Assembly (NCBI GenBank): GCA_023846275.1
Contig: CM043869.1
Span: 35,924,737-35,988,736, forward strand
Length of the DNA stretch: 64,000 bases
From: Vanilla planifolia
Taxonomy: Eukaryota; Streptophyta; Magnoliopsida; Asparagales; Orchidaceae
Reading direction: 5' to 3'
The translations under genes and the position numbers were made by a program. Numbering within the stretch: position 1 is the first letter of the stretch; each line of letters begins with the position of its first letter. Below the pieces are notes generated by a model. That model was not told the DNA's origin. It searched no databases and saw only the letters and a program-made list of their open reading frames with translations. Of the stretch, positions 1 through 11,169 are shown in pieces.

Positions 1-690
1 TGAATTAAAAACAAATATCTGAGAGATTATTTACTTATAAAATGGTGTAATTATTGCTTCATTGTTATGCATGAAAAAAAATAAAATTCATCTTTTTTTG
101 TCTTCCCGCAACTTAAGGTTTTCATAATCATTTTCCAATTTCTTCCAAATACTCTCGAATGCAAGTTTGTTGTTTGCAATTCGTGATATATTTTGTTTCA
201 CTTTATTTCCATTAAAGTGGTATCAGAGCTTGGAGAAGAAGAAGGTCGAACGCTGTAGCGTCAAAGGGGAAAAAAAAAACTCTTTTGAAAGTGCATTTGC
301 AGAAAGAAGAGTATTGTTTAAAAGTGTGTTTTTATTTAAAATGTCTAGAATTATGTAACAAACCATTCCCAAATTAACTAATGAAAATTATGATAATTTG
401 TGCATTCAATTTAAAGCCTTTCTTGGCTCACAAGACTATTGGAAGATTGTTATCAATGGCTTTGAAGAATCAAATGCTACTAAAGCAGAGAGAAAATTGT
501 TGAAAGAAAATTAAAAAAAGACAGAAAGACATTATTCTTGATATATCAAGAGCTTGATGAAGCCACTTTTGAGAAAGTTGTAGAAGCGACTACAAGCAAA
601 GAAGCTTGGAATAAACTCAGCACAATCTTTAATGGTGTTGAATATGTGAAGTGTGTACATCTTCAACCAAAAAGTTAGACAAAAATATTA
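1..690 (+). mobile_element. Partial Ty1/copia copy (LTR end, PBS, gag start), fossil
   Basis: The window opens inside an LTR. Bases 1-215 align by eye with 843-1054 and with 5350-5566 of the larger element that follows. A near-perfect initiator-Met primer binding site (TGGTATCAGAGC) lies at 218-229. After it comes the beginning of a gag-like region resembling 1230-1560, and the similarity stops at about 665, shortly before the next LTR begins. This is therefore a third LTR-PBS-gag segment upstream of the main copia element, either a nested neighbour or a product of LTR recombination. It is broken and old. The left boundary lies outside the window. Confidence 0.75.
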
Positions 691-708
691 AAATAATTTT
701 CATAAAAG

Positions 709-1054
709 TGTTAGCAAATTTTAAATATTTGTTACACATTTTAAGTGTTTGTTAACATTTTTAATGTTTGTTAATATTTATAAGTGTTTAATATTTAAAT
801 AATTTTAAGTTGATCTTTATCATTTAGATTAGGAACAAATTTTTGAATTAGAAGCAAATATTTGGGAGATTATTTGCTTATAAAATAATGTAATTATTAC
901 TTTGCTATTATGCATGAATAAAATAAAATTCATCGTTTTTGTCTTCCAACAGCTTAGGGTTTCCTCACCATTTTCCAATTTTTTCCAAATACTCTTGAAT
1001 ACAAGTTTGTTGTTTGCAATTCAAGATCTATTTTGTTTCACTTTATTTTCATCA
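709..1054 (+). repeat. 5' LTR of the copia fossil
   Basis: It aligns over its length with 5212-5566. Shared landmarks are the runs around 'gttacacattttaagtg' and 'ttgatctttatcatttag', followed by an AATAAA-containing stretch near 930 that may be the polyadenylation region. The start is placed at the TG at 709 and the end at the CA just before the primer binding site. Both edges are accurate only to a few bases. Confidence 0.75.
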
Positions 1055-1057
1055 AAG

Positions 1058-1069
1058 TGGTATTAGAGC
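1058..1069 (+). other. Primer binding site of the copia fossil
   Basis: TGGTATTAGAGC differs at one base from the usual plant copia primer binding site TGGTATCAGAGC, which pairs with the 3' end of initiator-Met tRNA. It lies three bases after the LTR end. The unaltered version occurs at 218-229 in the partial upstream copy. Confidence 0.8.
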
Positions 1070-1239
1070 TTGGAGAAAAAGAAGATCGAAAGCTGCAACG
1101 TTGAAAGGAAAAGAGTAAAAACTCTTTTTGGAAGTGCAGTTTGCAAAAAGCAGTGTACAAAAATGAAAAGTGACACAGTGTTCGACAGTGCATTTGTAGG
1201 AAGCAGAAATAATATTTAGAAGTGTGTTTTTATTTAAAA

Positions 1240-2135
1240 TGTCTGAAATTGTATAACAAACCATTCTCAGATTAATTAATGACAATTATGATAATTGATA
1301 CATTCAATTTAAAGCCATTCTTGGCTTGTAAGACCTTTGGGAGATTGTTATTGATGGCTTCGAAGAATTCAATGCTACTGAAGCGGAAAGAAAATTATCG
1401 AAAGAAAATCAGAAAAAAGATAAAAATGTATTGTACTTGATATATCAAAGGCTTGATGAAGCCACTTTTGAGAAAATTATAGAAGCAACTACAAGGACAA
1501 AAGTTTGGAATAAACTCAACACAATCTTCAATGATGTTGAATGTGTGAAGTGTGTATGTCTTCAAATCCTTAGAGATGATTTTGAGAAGTCAAAGATGAA
1601 TGAAAATGAGATTATTTTTTATTATGTCTCACGATTAATTACTATTGTAAACTTGATGAAGAGAAATGAAGAAACAATTGATGATGTAAGTGTGATCGAA
1701 AAGGTACTTCATTCTTTAACTCCTATGTTTGAGCATGTAGTAACAAAAATTGAAGAATCTAAAGATATAGATAGATTATCTATTGAATAGCTAATGGGTT
1801 CCTTACAAGTGAATGAACAATGACTAAAGAAAAGGGTTGAAGTTGCACATATTGATCAAACATTAAAATTAAAACTGAATTTGAAAGAAGACAATACCTT
1901 GAAGAAAAAGAATTCAAATTCAAAGGGAAGAGGACGAGGTTCATATCAAGGATGTGGAAGAGGTTGTTTTCAAAACAAATCTCAATAGAGAATTAATCAA
2001 CCTTACACTAAACAAGGGCATGAAAGGAATGGTGCTTCTTGAGGTCAAGGATAAGGAAGAAATGTTGAATGTTACAATTGTCATAAATTTGGTCATTATG
2101 CTTCTAATTGTTGGCATAGGAATAACTAATCAATC
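1240..2135 (+). pseudogene. copia gag region (UBN2-type plus CCHC knuckle), fossil
   Basis: The best preserved part is 1431-1790. Its translation has the usual plant copia gag pattern: an LDEATFEKI-like motif, then a long helical stretch ending in IEESKDIDRLSIE. A zinc knuckle of CX2CX4HX4C type follows at about 2071-2114 (CYNCHKFGHYASNC). The region is broken and is reported only as a fossil. Confidence 0.8.
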
Positions 2136-2214
2136 TATGCTGAAATATCATTAGAATAGTCAATATCATTATTGGCCAAAAAAGAAGGTAATGAAAGAGA
2201 AGATGTATGATTTC

Positions 2215-5170
2215 TTAACTCAAAAGCAAGCAATCATATGTATAAAAAAAGACATCTATTTGATATAATTAAAAATATGCAAGCAAGTGTGAGTCTTGGA
2301 GACTCATCAAAGTTGAAAGTTGAAGGCAAAGATAACATAAAACTTTATAAAAAGAATGGGTTTTCAATTATTATTTTAGATATATATTTTATTCCTGATA
2401 TGGAAAATAATATTCTTAACCTTGGGCAATTGATTAAAAAATGATATATTATACATATAGAGAATGGTTATCTTTTTTTACAAGTCAAAAGAAAGGAATA
2501 TTATTAAAGTGAAGATGTCAGTAAATCATATATTTTCTCTTGAATTAAAGTCAACAAGTGAAGTTTCTTATCTTGGATATCTTTTAAATGATTCTATGAA
2601 ATGGCATCTAAAGTATGGTCACCTTAACTTTGGAGGTTTGAAATTATTAGCAAAGGAAGGAATGGTGAAAAGCCTTTCTTTATTGGATGATCCAAATCAT
2701 ATATGTGAAGCTTGTATTCTTGAAAAGCAACATCGTCTACCATTTCAAAAGAATAATACTTGGAGAGCTAAAAGACTATTGTAACTTATTTATACAAATA
2801 TTTGTGATCTATTGATGCCATTATCTAATGGAGGTAATAAGTATCTTATTACTTTCATAGATGATTTTAGTAAAAAAATGTAGACATATTTCATTAAGAA
2901 GAAATCTACTACTATCTTTATATTTAAAGAGTTTAAATACAAGATTGAAAAAGAGAGTAGATTATTCATTCAAAATCTTAGATCTAATAGAGATTATGAG
3001 TATATATCAAATAAATTTATTTAATTATGTTAGTAAGAAGGTATACATCAACTTATCACAAGTTTTACTCCATAACAAAATGGAGTGGCTGAACAAAAAA
3101 ATTATATTGTCCTTGATATGACAAGGGCAATGATGAGAGAAAGGAATATGTCAAAAAAATTTGGGTTGAAGTGATTACATGTTCAACTTTTTTGTTGAAT
3201 CGTTATCCTACTAAGGCTGTGCATTATATGACTCTACAAGAATCTTGGAGTGGATATAAACCAAGTGTTTCTTAATTTTTTTAATATTTGGTTGTATAGC
3301 ATATGCATAGATACCTAATGTATTATAGAAGAAATTAGATGATAAAGGTAAAAAATATATATTCATTAGATATAGTGAGGAGTTAAAACCTACAAATTCT
3401 ACAATCTTTTAATAAAAAATGATTATTAGTCACGATATTGTGTTTGTAGAAGAAGATACTTGGAAATGGAAAGAAGAGAAGGATGATAAAACTCATACTT
3501 AGGCAAGAAGAAGAAATTCAAAATTAACAAAAACATGATTTGAATTCTCCAAAAACTCTCCCTTAAGAATTATTATTATGTAAAAGACACATCCTATTGA
3601 CTCAAGCAGAAAGTTGAAAAGTCTATAAGAGATATATGAGCAAACTTTTGATTATTCTAACTTATTTTATTATTTTACTGATAATAAATCAATTTCTTTT
3701 GATAAAACAATGCAGGATATAAATTGATAAAAGGTTATGGATGAAGAAATAACATTTATAAAAAAGAATAATACATGAGAGTTGGTTGATCTCCATCCTC
3801 AAAAGAAACCCATAGGAGTGAAATAGGTTTACAAGGTCAAGCATAAATCAGATGGAACAATGGATAGATACAAGACAAGACTTATGATAAAAGGTTTTAA
3901 CAAAAATATGGTATAAACTATAACAAGGTATTTGCTCTAGTTGCTTGATTTGATACAATGAAGTTGATTTTAGTAATTACAGTACATCATAGATAGAAGG
4001 TATGCCAACTTGATATTAAATCTATATTTTTGAATAGATTTTTAGAAGAAGCATATGTTGACCAACCTGAAGGTTACAAAATAATGAGTGATCCACATAA
4101 AGTCTATCATTTGAAGAAAATTTTATACAGATTGAAACAAGTATTAAAAGCATGAAATATCAAGATTGATGGATATCTTTAATAATAAAGATTTCAAAAA
4201 TATTCATTTAAGCATACACTTTTTATTAAGACAACTAAAAATGATATTTTTATGTTTGTCTTTATGTAGATGACGTATTTTATATAGAAAATTATTTTGA
4301 ATTATTTTAATAATTTAAAAGAACTATACAACATAAATTTGACATAATAGATAATGGTGCAATGTCATACTTCCTTTGCTTGAAAGTGAAGCAAATGTCA
4401 AATAAAACCTAAATCTATCAAAGAAAGTATGCTATTGAACTTCTAAAGTTTAGAATGAAAGATTACAAATTAGTGGTAACACCACTTAATGTGAGATTAA
4501 AAATAGGTAGAGAAGGAGAAGGAAAAGGTATTGATTCTAAATTATTCAAAAGTCTTGTTGGTAGTCTTCGTTATCTCACTTCACAAGTCCTCATATTATA
4601 TATTATGTTAAACTCATTAGTCGATATATGAAAAATTCAAAGAAAACATATTAGATAGTTGCAAAAAGAATACTAAGGTATATTAAAGAAACATTTGATT
4701 ATAATTTATATTTTACTAACCAAAGTGAGATAGATTTATAGTTACTTTGACAATGACTAGGGAGGTGATATTAATAAAAGGAAGAGTATAACTAGTTGTT
4801 ATTTCTTCTTAGGTTCATCAACATTTATATGAAGATCAACTAAAGAAGATGTCATTGCTCTTTTATCTTATGAAATAGAATATATTATAGTTTTATCAAC
4901 AGTTTGTGAAGTAATTTGGTTAAGAAATGTACAACAAAAGTTACATAAGCATGAAGATCCAACAACTATCTTTATTGACAATATGTTAGCCATCAAATTA
5001 GTAAAAAATCTAGTTCAACATAGGAGAAGCAAGCATATCGGGATAAGGTATCATTTTCTTCGTGATCATGTCAATAAGGAGACTATAAGCCTTGTATATT
5101 ATAGTACTGAAGAATAAGTGGCTGATATTATCACTAAATCACTTGGAGTGAAGAAGTCTAAAGAATTATG
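2215..5170 (+). pseudogene. copia pol region (PR-IN-RT-RH), fossil
   Basis: The parts in order are a protease-like stretch (about 2215-2450), the GAG-pre-integrase zinc domain (about 2598-2760, with an H...H...CEAC pattern), integrase core remnants (about 2780-3300), reverse transcriptase (about 3780-4330) and RNase H (about 4540-5160, ending in the family's typical LG.KK..ELR.QLGL-like tail). The region is badly decayed in all frames. Confidence 0.8.
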
Positions 5171-5202
5171 AAATCAATTAGGCTTAAAGATACTTCAAGC
5201 TT

Positions 5203-5211
5203 GAGGGGGAG
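5203..5211 (+). other. Polypurine tract of the copia fossil
   Basis: A GAGGGGGAG run lies directly before the 3' LTR. This is the normal place for the plus-strand primer of a copia element. Confidence 0.75.
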
Positions 5212-5566
5212 TAATACAAGTAAACTTTAAGTATTTGTTACACATTTTAAGTGTTTATTAGTATTTTTAAATATTTGTTACCATTTTTAGGTGTTTAAAT
5301 GTTTAAATAATTTTAAATTTTAAGTTGATCTTTATCATTTAGATTAGGAACAAATTTTTTAATTAGAAGAAAATATTTAGGAGATTATTTGCTTATAAAA
5401 TGGTATAAATATTGCTTTGTTGTTATGTATGAATAAAATAAAATTCATCATTTTTGTCTTCCCACAGCTTTGAACTTTTATCATCATTTTTCAATTCTAA
5501 ATACTCTCGAATGCAAGTTTGTTATTTGTAATTCGAGAACTATTTTGTTTCACTTTATTTTTATCA
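5212..5566 (+). repeat. 3' LTR of the copia fossil
   Basis: It matches 709-1054 over its whole length with many substitutions and a few small indels. It ends at a CA followed by aaaac, which may be half of an imperfect target duplication. Confidence 0.75.
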
Positions 5567-8500
5567 AAAACTAGGAAAACATAATCTCACACCAAGGCTT
5601 TTATAAAAACTAAGTCAAAATACTCAACGAAGCACCAACCCAAACAAGCCTACGCACTAAGTCAAAAGACTATAAAATATCATCCTATAAGGGACCTATA
5701 ACACTAAACTAAAAGACTAAGCATAGAACAAAGAGAAAATCTTAATAACAAAATAAAAGATAAAATAAAAAAACTCAAACAAAAAGCTTCTTTAACCCAA
5801 TATAATTATTGAAGGGCACACTAAAGCATACTAAAATAATATAAAAGAGATATCAACTCTCTTATTCAAATCTTCAAGATTCATAATGATATTTAAAGTA
5901 ATTTTTTTAAATGATATAAAGATATTTATTGGTTTATTCATTATATTTGGATCTATTTATATTAGCATTGTAAGTTCTCCAATGACTTAAAACATCACTT
6001 AATGGCTAGATCAAAAATTCTCAAAATTTAGTTAAAAGAATCATTACTCACATAACCTATATTGATCATATTATCTTCAAATGATCATACAATATGATGC
6101 TCATAATTGAATTAATCATCTAGTGCATCATATTGTTCAACTATACCTTCTTTCATTCTAACAAATGATCACATTACAATAAGTAAAAATCATATTATAT
6201 CAAATTTTATATTTTAATCCTCTCTAGACTTATTGACTTATAAAGATTTGATCATATTGTATGATAAATATGTATATCATATTATACGAAATGCTTAAGC
6301 TTTTGTGGTTCTTTTTAGTGGCTAAATATTTAATTTATTATATATTTATTATATTATATGATGTATATAATCATAATGTATAAATTGTTATATACATCTA
6401 TCCAATTAGGAACATTTAACAATGCAAACCAATCTTATTATATAATAAGTGGGATCATTTTATATAATAAGTTGAAGCTCTTATACCATATAATATTACT
6501 AACTTTATATAAACTTAAGTTTTTGTATTCTAAATATATTGAATGTCTTATTAATGCAAATATATTTTTTTAAAAAATTTATTAATGTATATTTATGTGC
6601 TAAAAGACCTTCATAAAATACATGTGTTGAACTTACCTAAATAGTGAAAGAGTGGTTTGAAATATTTAATTCAATCGCTTAAAACCTCATAATAATCCTA
6701 GTGTCTCAAATTTATTGTTATAAGTCATACATGTTAATACCAAAATAAAGAGACTATAAAAATGCTCAAGCTTTATATTTCTTTGGTGTCAATTATAGTT
6801 TACACCAAACACTCTCAATAGGTCCTTTGAGTTAATAACTAAGATCTTTGAATTATTCTTTTACTTAATTTTAAGTTGTATGATAAAAAATACTTTAAAA
6901 TGTTAATAAATAAGAAGATAATTTTATTATTATTAAACTAGTAATATATGTTGTAACAAGAGTTTAATAGTTAGATGGACCTTCTACAACTAAGAGATCA
7001 ATTTTGATTAAAGGGTATGATGAACAAAGGTAGAAATTAATATTTGCATATACTATGTGTGTTCTCTCGTTAATGAAGTTGCCTTGGTTTTTTAAGCACC
7101 ATGTGGACAATTTATAGTAAACTAAGGGTATGGGTCAAATTTAATATACACATGCTAAATAAAAATAAATACTTTTAGTATCATTAATTTTCTTTAAAAA
7201 AAGAAAAAAAGTCTTATAAATCTTAAACTACAAATTTTTACATGAAGCTTCTCGTGCTTTTAGAATGGGATCAAGCACACAATGTTGTAGTAATCAATGT
7301 TTGGAAATCAATGGAACTGTTTCTCTTTCTCTTTCGTAATTCATTGCACAACACTTCTAATTCCACTAAGTTAAAAACTAATTTTTTTTTGTTAACACTC
7401 ATGCATAAAAAGGCCAAGGTTGGTGGTTATCGTGACGTACATTGTTTTACAATGCTCCATTGACTCATTACAAGTCCTAAAATCAATAGCTCTAATCTAT
7501 GTATGGCTAACTTTATCATAGATTGATAGGATATTGCATGGTGCATGGTGCTCATTAGGCCAAGCCCACCTCTCCCATTTGAAAAAAGAAAATCAAATGA
7601 GAAAAATATAGATTTAAGGTTTAAACCAAATAAGTATTGCAACAAGCACTATTTATAAAATACAATCTGAATGAGTTTTTCATCTATCTAATTTATAGTC
7701 TTCTATCTTTGTCTTTTATGTGAATCATAACATTTGATAGGGCTCCAATTGAATTGCATGTATTAGAAATACAATGTCCATATGTAATTAACAAAAACTT
7801 AAATAATATGTGCATAGTGTAAGCCATCAATTGTTAAAAGTAATGGTTATTATACAAGCTTTGTATGTTTTCTATTTCCTCTATTGAATCCCTTAATTTC
7901 TAAGCCCAATGCAACCACATGAGTTTCTTTAATAAAGAGTAATAGCTTTGATCAAGTTGTCACTTTCAGATCAAGATACATAATCTCTTTCTCTCTCTCT
8001 TCTTCAATTAATATATATGTTCTTACACATAAAGTCTCATTCATATGAAATTTTTTATAAAAATATAACTTAAGTAATCTAAAGTAAAAATCTTAGAAAA
8101 ACTTATACATTCTAGATAGTATAATTGTTTTTCTTGTTTTCATATTAGCTTATTTTTCTATAATAAAATTCATTAATGTAGCTCTCTTTTATCATTCTCT
8201 CTAATGTAACACATGCCCTCTATTCTAATCCCTTAAAAACATTTTATCTATACAATGACATTGTAGAATTAGAAAAACAAGAATGGATGTCATTCTATCA
8301 ACTTCTCTTAATACATCATCAATACTAACATTTGCATACTCATTGGTAGGTTGATTAATATTTGATAGTTCATGATTTCATTCTGTTAATATACTAGTAA
8401 TTCTTCTTTTTTAGAATTTCAAACATTATAGCAAATCTATGTTGCTTGTTAGGAAAGTATAAGCAATTTTTTAATAACTAGTTGAAACATTTTTATTAAA

Positions 8501-9226
8501 AATAAACAAAATGTTGAACGTTTGTCATATCGTTTTGTTTAATTATCAGCCTTTTTCTATAAACTCTTTGGGTTCTTTTGATAAAAATTGTTTTGATATA
8601 CATTTGTTTGAATTTTATTTGACTAGCATAAATGTTTAATTATGATGATATAAGTATTATATGGTTTCAAGATCAATATTATTTAGAAAGTATAGATATT
8701 TTTATTTAATTGAATGCTATATTAATAGCTTTTTCTACATTTATAATCAAAATATTCTAAAAAATGAGTAATAATAACATTTTTTTGAATAACAAAACAA
8801 TTTTTTTTATAATATTGTTAAATTAATCCTCTAAATTCTATAAATAAAATAACATAACAATAGTGTTAAATTAAACATCTTAATGAAATCTATAATTGAA
8901 TATTAAAATAGAAATAATTTGAATATATATGTTATTTTTGGCCACTTCTAAATAATTACAAAATTATACCAAAAATTTATTTCATCATAGGATTCCACAA
9001 AATGTCATATAAGCAAAATTATTTTTCCAATCGGTTATATTATAAAATTTTACAAAATCCCACATAAGCTCAACGTGTATTTTAAATATTAACAAACATT
9101 GTCCTATATTTGGGCAAAAAACAATAATGCCATATGTGCGTTGGTATTTTACAAAAAATGTAAGCAATGTTGGCATGCTCAACAACTACAGTTCTCATTA
9201 TCAGATTCGTACTCTAATATATTTGT
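5567..9226. other. AT-rich intergenic DNA, nothing recognised
   Basis: No gene, RNA or repeat boundary could be supported. Short chance ORFs exist (for example 6358-6573, and 7242-7463 with its antisense 7427-7645), but they are AT-driven or overlap each other on both strands and show no known motif. The LINE described next inserted at the right end of this tract. Confidence 0.6.
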
Positions 9227-9240
9227 AAGTACTCAAATAA
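9227..9240. repeat. LINE target-site duplication, left copy
   Basis: The 14 bases AAGTACTCAAATAA recur exactly at 15500-15513, immediately after the A tail. One or two A residues at the junction cannot be assigned to tail or duplication. Confidence 0.92.
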
Positions 9241-9712
9241 GGGGTTGGGTCAAAAGCCGAGAAGCCGAGGATGGGAGGAGGCAGAGAAAGGTGCGACTGA
9301 GCTCAGCCAAGCAAGCAGGTGGCCGACGTGCCGGAGGCCGAGGTTCGTCTGGGACGTGCCGGGAGGGGGCCGAGATTCGTCTAGGAAGGGACGAGGCGGG
9401 GTTGGAAAGCTAGACTCGTGGTGCAGCCCAATCTTGTGAAGGTACCGGAGGCGTAGGCAGAGGAGGAGATTGCGGGGCCGCGGGGTGGGCCTGACATCGG
9501 CTTCACCGCGTGGCCGGGTGTGGAGGCGAGCTGCTTTGTCGTGGAGACGGTCTTCGGTCAACGGTCAGCTGCACGTGGACCGGATTTGAATTTGAATTCT
9601 GGTCACGCGGGGTGTGCTGGGACACGATAAATCGGCTCAAGATCCTGCGGGATATCTGAACCTTCGTCCCGGTCGTCGCGCCAAGGACCCTGCAGCCCTA
9701 ATTTGAAGTTCG
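9241..9712 (+). promoter_or_regulatory. LINE 5' leader with probable internal promoter
   Basis: About 470 bp of GC-rich, CpG-rich sequence lies between the 5' insertion junction and the ORF1 start. LINEs of this clade carry their promoter inside this leader. I see no TATA box, and no individual site can be named with confidence. Short ORFs in this leader lie on both strands and look like by-products of high GC. Confidence 0.55.
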
Positions 9713-11167
9713 ATGGCGGGAAGTACATTACGAAGGAGCAGCCGGCGTGCAAGGACCACTGCAAGTAACTCCCCGGTGAGGGAGTGTGTTTCATCCTCGT
9801 CTGAAGAGGGACAGCCACTTGATGGGGGTCTTCCACACCCTGACGGCGCTACACTGGAGGTCGATGACAGGGTGACGAGAACTGGGGTCGCGGAGGAGAA
9901 CAATATCACCGGAGAAGCGGAGATGCAGAGGGGTGCAGAACACTTGCCTGCTAAGGCCAGCTTTAGAGAGGCTTTGACAGCCCGCAATACCCAGAATGGC
10001 AACTTGGTGAACTCTTTCATGCGGCCGGCTAATGTTGATGTTAAGGAACGTGCTGCTGCTATTCCGGATACGGCGGAGGATGGTGAAGTCCTTGTTTCTT
10101 CCGAAGCTTGTCAACGGCGAATTGATTTTCACAAATATGACCTGGTGGGTCGTATATTCGGGAATAGGCTGCCTTTTCCGATGATCGCCAGAGTGTTGCT
10201 CAAACGCTGGGGCCACCATAAGAATTTTAGAGTGTTTGATCTGTCTTCGAATTGCTTCTGCTTACATTTCGAATCGAAGGAGGCACAGAATGATGTGTGG
10301 CTCGGGGGGCCGTGGCAAATTGCCGGCCAAGCCATGGGCTTGGATGTTTGGTCGCATGAATTCACTCCCGGTGACTCCCACGGGATGTGCGCGCCGATTT
10401 GGGTGCGATTCCCCGGCTTACCCCTGATTTACTGAGATACGGACAATATCTTGCGTATTGCAAAGGCTATAGGTGATCCGTTCCTTCTCGATGGGTGGAC
10501 GGCGGCAATGGAGAGATCGTCCTATGCTCGGGTCTGTATTCGTACAGACCTTTCAAAACCCTTGAAGCCGGGTGTTTGGCTAAAAGGGGACTATGGGAGA
10601 ATCTACCAAAGTTTCGAATATGAGGGATTGCCGAGGATATGTTTCTCGTGCGGTCGCGTGGGGCATCCTGCAAGCCAATGCAATGTGCAGCTTACGAAGG
10701 AGGTGACTCAGCCTGGACATGGTGAAAGCTCTGAAATGAGGGCGAACGGGGATCAGAGGAATGGAGGAGAGGCCCTTACCAAGGTTACGGAAGAAGCGCA
10801 TGGACTAGGGCCTTGGATGCTAGTTCAACACAGACGGAGGAAAACGGGTGCCGATGCTCGTAGGGGTCCGGCGGCCACGGCTAGCCATGGACCCAGGAAT
10901 GACGTTCAAAGAACTCGTGGGAGGGTGCACGCCGGCTCATCCAGGGGGGTTAGTCATTCCTCGAGGGAACGCGGGAGGAGCAGACCAAGGCGGGGCTCAC
11001 CATCCAGGAGTCGTGCTCAACACTTGGCGGATTCCGGTGATCGGAGCTTGGGGGCGGATGGTGTGGAGCGGGAAGCTCGGGAGGGCAGAGGTAAGGGGAA
11101 GTTGCTAGGGTCTATGACGGCTCGGGAGAAGGAGCCGCCCACTGGTGTGGGTGGCAATGCGGCTTAA
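9713..11167 (+). pseudogene. LINE ORF1: DUF4283 and CCHC zinc-knuckle RNA-binding protein
   Basis: The frame has 484 codons and one internal TGA at 10433-10435; the reading frame is the same on both sides. The context (LPLIY-stop-DTDNIL) and the family consensus suggest an original TGG (Trp). Residues about 130-240 form the DUF4283 domain (RRIDFHKYDLVGRIFGNRLPF ... PIWVRFPGLPL). A CX2CX4HX4C knuckle lies at 10640-10681 (CFSCGRVGHPASQC, residues about 310-323). A basic, Ser/Arg-rich tail follows (RERGRSRPRRGSPSRSRA). The family binds LINE RNA in the retrotransposition particle. The stop codon is TAA at 11165-11167, two bases before the first ORF2 ATG, so ORF2 could be reached by reinitiation. 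Confidence 0.88.
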
Positions 11168-11169
11168 GA

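Larger units (their letters stand above)
709..5566 (+). mobile_element. Ty1/copia LTR retrotransposon, decayed fossil
   Basis: An LTR of about 350 bp at each end encloses, in order, a primer binding site, gag with a CCHC knuckle, protease-like text, integrase, reverse transcriptase and RNase H, and a polypurine tract. Integrase before reverse transcriptase is the Ty1/copia order. The gag resembles the UBN2-type gag of plant copia elements. The flanks 704-708 (aaaag) and 5567-5571 (aaaac) may be an imperfect 5-bp target duplication. The coding part is broken in very many places, clearly more than a dozen, and the two LTRs have visibly diverged from each other, so the insertion is old. It is not expected to encode any working protein. 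Confidence 0.9.

Noticed and set aside
9250-9561. Long ORFs on both strands in the LINE leader and antisense to ORF1/ORF2
   Set aside because: They overlap the LINE frames, follow from high GC content and contain no recognisable domain.
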